Assembly (NCBI GenBank): GCA_021732845.1
Contig: JAKFUF010000002.1
Location: 1 to 56,778, forward strand
Length of the DNA: 56,778 nucleotides
From: Planctomycetaceae bacterium
GTDB lineage: Bacteria > Planctomycetota > Planctomycetia > Planctomycetales > Planctomycetaceae
Direction of reading: 5' to 3'
The translations under genes and the position numbers were made by a program. Under the pieces are notes generated by a model. It did no database searches and was not told where the DNA came from. It saw only the letters and a program-made list of their open reading frames with translations. How positions within the stretch are numbered: position 1 is the stretch's first letter; the number at the start of each line of letters is the position of its first letter. This document shows positions 53,815-56,778 of this stretch, piece after piece.

Positions 53815-53995
53815 AAAGCCGATCTTAGGCAACGAGAAAAGCGAACCACGAATTTTCACGAATACGCCGAATAACACGAATAACAACAAGTTGGATTTCG
53901 TCGTCGACGAAGCCATGTCGGCTGACGGTTCGTGACATTCGTAAGATTCGTGAGAACTCATGGTCCCCTTTATAACCGTCCGATTCAGGCACCGT
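53815..53995. repeat. CACGAAT hairpin repeat, copy c
   Basis: Third copy of the family: AAGCCGATCTTAGGCAACGA start, arms of CACGAAT words (about 53846-53885 and 53930-53960), end near CGATTCAGGCACCG. It immediately follows the DUF1501 gene. Confidence 0.75.
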
Positions 53996-54055
53996 GGCAT
54001 CTAACCAGCAGACATGACAAACAACTTCATTCGTTGTTGCCGCGCTGCGGATGGC

Positions 54056-54094
54056 CAAAAAAGCGTTCCCGGCGGAGTAGCCTACCGCCGGGAA
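54056..54094 (-). terminator. Rho-independent terminator after the permuted tRNA locus
   Basis: On the minus strand a perfect 11-bp stem (GTTCCCGGCGG / CCGCCGGGAAC, loop of 9) is followed after two bases by six T. There is no T-run on the other side, so it acts for minus-strand transcripts. The only minus-strand features upstream within 600 bp are the two tRNA-like units, so it supports their being transcribed. Confidence 0.8.
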
Positions 54095-54180
54095 CTGACA
54101 GATTCTTGCGAAACCTGTGTGACGTGGTTTTCAGGGGGTGTTCACTGTAAACCGTTTAACTGCGGGCCTGAGACTGACGA

Positions 54181-54256
54181 GCGATGGCTTTACCGTTAAG
54201 CGACCTTCCCGAGCAATAAAAGGCGGGAAAGGCGAGAATTGAACTCGCATCATCGC
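54181..54256 (-). tRNA. Candidate circularly permuted tRNA, unit 2
   Basis: Transcribed order is 3' half, spacer, 5' half. Positions 39-43 GCGAT (54256-54252), 3-nt variable loop, T arm GCGAG-TTCAATT-CTCGC (54248-54232), acceptor 66-72 CTTTCCC (54231-54225), G73. A 13-nt spacer follows (54223-54211). Then acceptor 1-7 GGGAAGG (54210-54204), T8, D arm GCTT-AACGGTA-AAGC (54201-54187) with A14, G18G19 and A21, C26, and 27-31 ATCGC (54185-54181). Rejoined, the acceptor has seven pairs (one G-U) and the anticodon stem five. The anticodon cannot be read because the join in the loop is unknown. Flanks TGCGGGTC (54269-54262) and GGCCCGCA (54168-54161) can form an 8-bp helix bringing the ends together. 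Confidence 0.6.
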
Positions 54257-54330
54257 ACATGGACCCGCAACCTCGATTGAACACTCCACGTCGATCCTCA
54301 GCCTTGTGTGAGAGCCTGAGTTTGAGGGGC

Positions 54331-54410
54331 GCGATCTGCCTCTACCATTGGGCTATCCCCGCGAGTGGTCTGAATGCGGGGAGTGGGACTCGAACCCACA
54401 CTGAAATCGC
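54331..54410 (-). tRNA. Candidate circularly permuted tRNA, unit 1
   Basis: Order on the minus strand: 39-43 CGATT (54409-54405), variable loop TCAGT, T arm GTGGG-TTCGAGT-CCCAC (54399-54383), acceptor 66-72 TCCCCGC (54382-54376), A73 at 54375; 12-nt spacer (54374-54363); acceptor 1-7 GCGGGGA (54362-54356), T8 A9, D arm (54353-54338; GCC/GGC stem, loop with AATGGTA), A26, 27-31 GATCG (54336-54332). The rejoined acceptor has seven Watson-Crick pairs, the anticodon stem five with one G-U, and all spacings are canonical. Flanking TTGTGTG (54449-54443) and CACACAA (54310-54304) are complementary. Identity is undetermined because the anticodon spans the unknown splice join. It lies about 75 nt upstream of unit 2, with the terminator beyond. 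Confidence 0.6.
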
Positions 54411-54546
54411 TGTCCTTGAGCCTGAGACTAAACCTGAGCCTGCACACAATTCATCGAATCTGCTTGGGCTTTGCGCTACCTATCGCAGCAACAATAACAT
54501 GACGTTTTTGATGGCGAGTTGACTGGCCGATGTGAGTAATTCCATC

Positions 54547-54609
54547 AGCCGGAACGCGTTAGCGTCCGGTTCCGGAACAGATCAAACCGGACGCTAACGC
54601 GTGCCGGCT
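54547..54609. repeat. CCGGACGCTAACGCG palindrome
   Basis: Arms 54547-54571 and 54585-54609 match at 24 of 25 positions (AGCCGGAACGCGTTAGCGTC against its complement). It is a member of the same repeat family as 41454-41690 and 50392-50590, here as a bare hairpin. Confidence 0.85.
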
Positions 54610-54666
54610 CATTGGCTGATCAACAGGTCAAAATCGACAGTGATTCTTGCCGTGTCCCTTATTCCG

Positions 54667-55401
54667 TTATCCAAACACAAATCGAAACACCTCCGAGCCG
54701 ATCTTTCTCTCCTGCACGTCCAAGAGATTGGCCTGCTCGCGGGCCAGTTTCACCGCATCCTTCAGCTTCTTCACCCGCTGCAGCATCCCGTTGCGTTCCT
54801 GGGCGGACACACGGCCAGTATACAGGATCTGCGTCCATGTGCCGACCTGAATGTCTTCGTAATAGACTTCGACCTGTGCCGGATGCTCCTTCGTCGCCTC
54901 CGCTTTGACGTGGTTGCGGGGTACCTTTTTGGTTCGCATCGTCGTCATCGGCCGGGTCTTCAGTTGGTCGGTGTTCGGATCGAACTCCCATTCCTCGGAG
55001 GGGTCGGGAGTCGGCAGCTTGGAAACGAACGTCTCCACGTCATTCAACTGCTTCTCCAGGAACAACAGCGTGGTGACGGGGACATCCTTGAGAATCACCT
55101 TGCCGTCGACCGTCACATCCGCCCTGGCCGACTGATTGGCATTGTCCTGGGTCAGCGTCAGGTCAAACAGCTCGGTCCACTTGGCGGTGGCCTGGGCGAT
55201 CAGATCTGTGGCTTTTTGCTGGATGCGCTGTGCCTCCGCTGGGAGACGTTCGCCATTCTCCTCGTCGTGTGGCTTGTAGGTCCGGTTGCGGCCGTCGAAC
55301 AGCCCGTCCTTCTGCAGGAGCTTGTAGATTTCGGTGACCGTCTTCTCGGTGTCACTTTTGCGCCCGGTCACGAGGGCGTTGATCTGGTTCAATTTCGGCA
55401 T
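54667..55401 (-). CDS. Conserved hypothetical protein (DUF7873-like)
   Basis: 244 residues, hydrophilic, no signal peptide. Features: MPKLNQINALVTGRKSDTEK at the start, KDGLFDGRNRTYKPHDEENG, an aromatic-acidic middle (EEWEFDPNTDQLKTRP), MTTMRTKKVPRNHVKAEATK, then ITxxxRVSAQERNGMLQRVK-like end with a helix (DAVKLAREQANLLDVQERKI). I associate this pattern with proteins annotated DUF7873, found in several phyla, but the name is from memory. No enzymatic motif. It is transcribed away from the glutamine synthetase gene's end with about 185 bp between, so they could be separate units. Confidence 0.75.
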   Translation of the reverse strand: MPKLNQINALVTGRKSDTEKTVTEIYKLLQKDGLFDGRNRTYKPHDEENGERLPAEAQRIQQKATDLIAQATAKWTELFDLTLTQDNANQSARADVTVDGKVILKDVPVTTLLFLEKQLNDVETFVSKLPTPDPSEEWEFDPNTDQLKTRPMTTMRTKKVPRNHVKAEATKEHPAQVEVYYEDIQVGTWTQILYTGRVSAQERNGMLQRVKKLKDAVKLAREQANLLDVQERKIGSEVFRFVFG

Positions 55402-55585
55402 GGTCTCACCTCCTTTGAAGGATGATGAGCGTATTGTGCCGCGTCAGGTTCGCGGAAGGAACCGATGAATGACTGGCCGAGATTCCGTTCACATGGTTCT
55501 CTTAACCACGAAAGGCATGAAGAACACGAAAATGCGTGAGGACGACCGACATGACTCCGGCACGAGGGCTTTGCAGTTTCGATGT

Positions 55586-56778
55586 CTACAGCATCGTCAA
55601 ATACTGCTGGATCTCCCACGGATGCACCTGTCGTTGGGCCGTGGTCCACTCGGCCCGCTTGAGTTTCAGAAACTCGCCGGCGATCGGCCCGAGCCCAGCA
55701 CACAGGATTTCATCGCCTTCCAGTTCATCCAGCGCTTCATCCAGCGTCTGTGGCAGGAGGGCGATGCCGGAGTCTTGGATCTCCTTGAGCGAGCGTTCGT
55801 ACAAGTTGCCGAGATTCGCCGGGCCGGGGTCGAGCTGGCGGTCGATGCCGTCCAGACCGGCCGTCAGGAACGCGGCCAGGCCGAGGTAGGGGTTGCAGGC
55901 GGCCGAGACCGTGCGGTCTTCACAGTGTCCGGGTCCGACAACGCGGATCATCTGCGTCCGGTTGTTGTCGCCATAGCTGGCAAACGCTGGGGTCCAGGTG
56001 AAACCCGAGCGGCTGGAGAACAGGCCCTGCCCCAGCAGCAGGCGCTTGTAGCAGTTGACGGTGGGACTGGTGAGAGCACACAGGGCTCTGGCGTGCTTCA
56101 GCACGCCCCCCAAAAAATAGTAGCCCAGCTTCGACATCCCCAGCCCCTGCGGGTCGCTGTCGGACTCGAAGACGTTCTTTCCGGTCTCCACCTCGGCCAG
56201 ATGAAAATGCACATGGAGCCCGCTGCCGGTACGGTCGGCAAACGGCTTGGCCATGTGCGTCGAAATCGCGCCGTACTTCTTGGCGATCTGCGCCGTGGCC
56301 ATCTTGAAGAAGGTGATCCGGTCGGCGGTGGTCAGAGCGTCGGTGTAGGTGAAATTCACCTCGTACTGGCCGTTGCCGTCCTCGTGATCGACCTGGTAGA
56401 CATCCCAGTCGAGCTGATTGAGCGTCGTGGTCAGTTCCTGCAGAAAACCGGTTGCCGCCGCCATGGAACGGTAGTCGTAGCAGGGTTTTGCCAGCGTATC
56501 GACCGCGTCGGGATCCCACGGACGGATCGAGCCGTCGGGGTTGCGACTCACGAGGAAGAACTCCGGCTCCATGCCGACGTTGAACACCAAGCCACGCTGC
56601 CGCAGTCCGTTGAGGACACGCTCCAGGTTGGTCCGCGAACAGAACGGGTGTGGCTTGTCATCCACATAGATGTTGGACGCGAAGCGGGCCATGTTCGGCT
56701 GCCACGGCACCTTCGTGCAGGTCTTGGTGTCGATGCGGGCCATCAGGTCATGCGAGTGCGGCCCCTGCCCCATTCCCC
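55586..56778 (-). CDS. GlnT-type (type III) glutamine synthetase, 5' truncated by window edge
   Basis: The visible 397 residues are the body and C-terminus of a glutamine synthetase; the frame is open at the window end, so the start lies beyond 56778. Catalytic elements: GMEPEFFLVSRNPDG (metal-binding Glu), VDHEDGNGQYEVNFTYTDAL (Glu of the n2 site), GSGLHVHFHLAEV (His of the n1 loop), VNCYKRLLLGQGLFSSRSGF and DRTVSAACNPYLGLAAFLTA. The layout fits the roughly 440-residue GlnT group (type III glutamate-ammonia ligase) rather than classic GlnA. It would make glutamine or a gamma-glutamyl amide from glutamate and ammonia or an amine using ATP, in the cytosol. No adenylylation site was identified. 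Confidence 0.88.
   Translation of the reverse strand, partial: GMGQGPHSHDLMARIDTKTCTKVPWQPNMARFASNIYVDDKPHPFCSRTNLERVLNGLRQRGLVFNVGMEPEFFLVSRNPDGSIRPWDPDAVDTLAKPCYDYRSMAAATGFLQELTTTLNQLDWDVYQVDHEDGNGQYEVNFTYTDALTTADRITFFKMATAQIAKKYGAISTHMAKPFADRTGSGLHVHFHLAEVETGKNVFESDSDPQGLGMSKLGYYFLGGVLKHARALCALTSPTVNCYKRLLLGQGLFSSRSGFTWTPAFASYGDNNRTQMIRVVGPGHCEDRTVSAACNPYLGLAAFLTAGLDGIDRQLDPGPANLGNLYERSLKEIQDSGIALLPQTLDEALDELEGDEILCAGLGPIAGEFLKLKRAEWTTAQRQVHPWEIQQYLTML

Noticed and set aside
54222-54487. The tRNA-like halves as ordinary tRNA genes with long introns or oversized variable arms.
   Set aside because: In normal order one 3' half (acceptor TCCCCGC) has no 5' partner, since the upstream TGCGATA does not pair. 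The other needs a two-base insertion after the T stem. The permuted pairing gives canonical geometry for all halves.
54056-54487. A tmRNA or a T-box leader.
   Set aside because: No tag reading frame, no tmRNA-type 5' GGGG...GGAUUCGAC, no T-box AGGGUGG motif, and no downstream gene on that strand.

Overview
The window is high-GC DNA (about 60% by eye) that reads as part of a Planctomycetota chromosome. The evidence is the combination of a Tat-exported DUF1501 protein, a Ser/Thr kinase fused to an FGE-sulfatase (SUMF1) domain, a DUF4159 protein beside ExbB/ExbD and TPR proteins, a GxxExxY protein, a giant TPR protein, and abundant intergenic hairpin repeats. The phylum is an inference from gene content; no rRNA is present.

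Layout. 1-897: end of an outer-membrane barrel gene. 1013-3952: a lower-GC pair, a 902-residue fusion of a papain/C39-like domain with a xylose-isomerase-like TIM barrel, followed by a 73-residue protein. 4047-8398: a ClpB-like double-AAA+ protein and a secreted alpha/beta hydrolase, converging on a minus-strand group (14984-8399) that encodes a nucleotidyltransferase, a winged-helix-like protein, an ATPase, a RecB-type nuclease fused to an FtsK/SpoIIIE motor, and a small zinc ribbon. 32894-15115 (minus): an envelope locus with two large TPR proteins sharing an unusual repeated domain, ExbB, two ExbD proteins, a DUF4159 protein and another TPR protein. It is interrupted by a GxxExxY cassette, a MITE-like element and a leucine-rich-repeat gene. 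33231-42764: a YdeP-like molybdopterin oxidoreductase, a kinase-SUMF1 fusion, an OLD-like ATPase/Toprim pair, a metallophosphoesterase and a DUF6398 protein. 43019-43046: a dif-like sequence. 43151-49531: accA, a kinase, an RND-type adaptor and an OprP-type porin. 49532-54666: small secreted proteins, a broken phosphatase gene, a DUF1501 protein and many repeats. 54667-56778: a conserved hypothetical gene and a GlnT-type glutamine synthetase cut by the window edge.

Main hunt result. At 54181-54410 on the minus strand, two sets of tRNA halves lie in the wrong order: T arm and 3' acceptor strand first, a 12-13 nt spacer, then 5' acceptor strand and D arm. Rejoined this way, both give complete 7-bp acceptor stems, 5-bp anticodon stems and canonical D and T loops. 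Read in the normal order, the halves fit poorly. A rho-independent terminator follows. I read these as two tandem circularly permuted tRNA genes.

Other leads are the nuclease-FtsK/ATPase/winged-helix operon, the peptidase-TIM-barrel/small-protein pair, the octamer TGAGCCAC at roughly 15 times chance frequency, and the dif-like site. All calls come from reading the sequence; no searches or folding programs were run.
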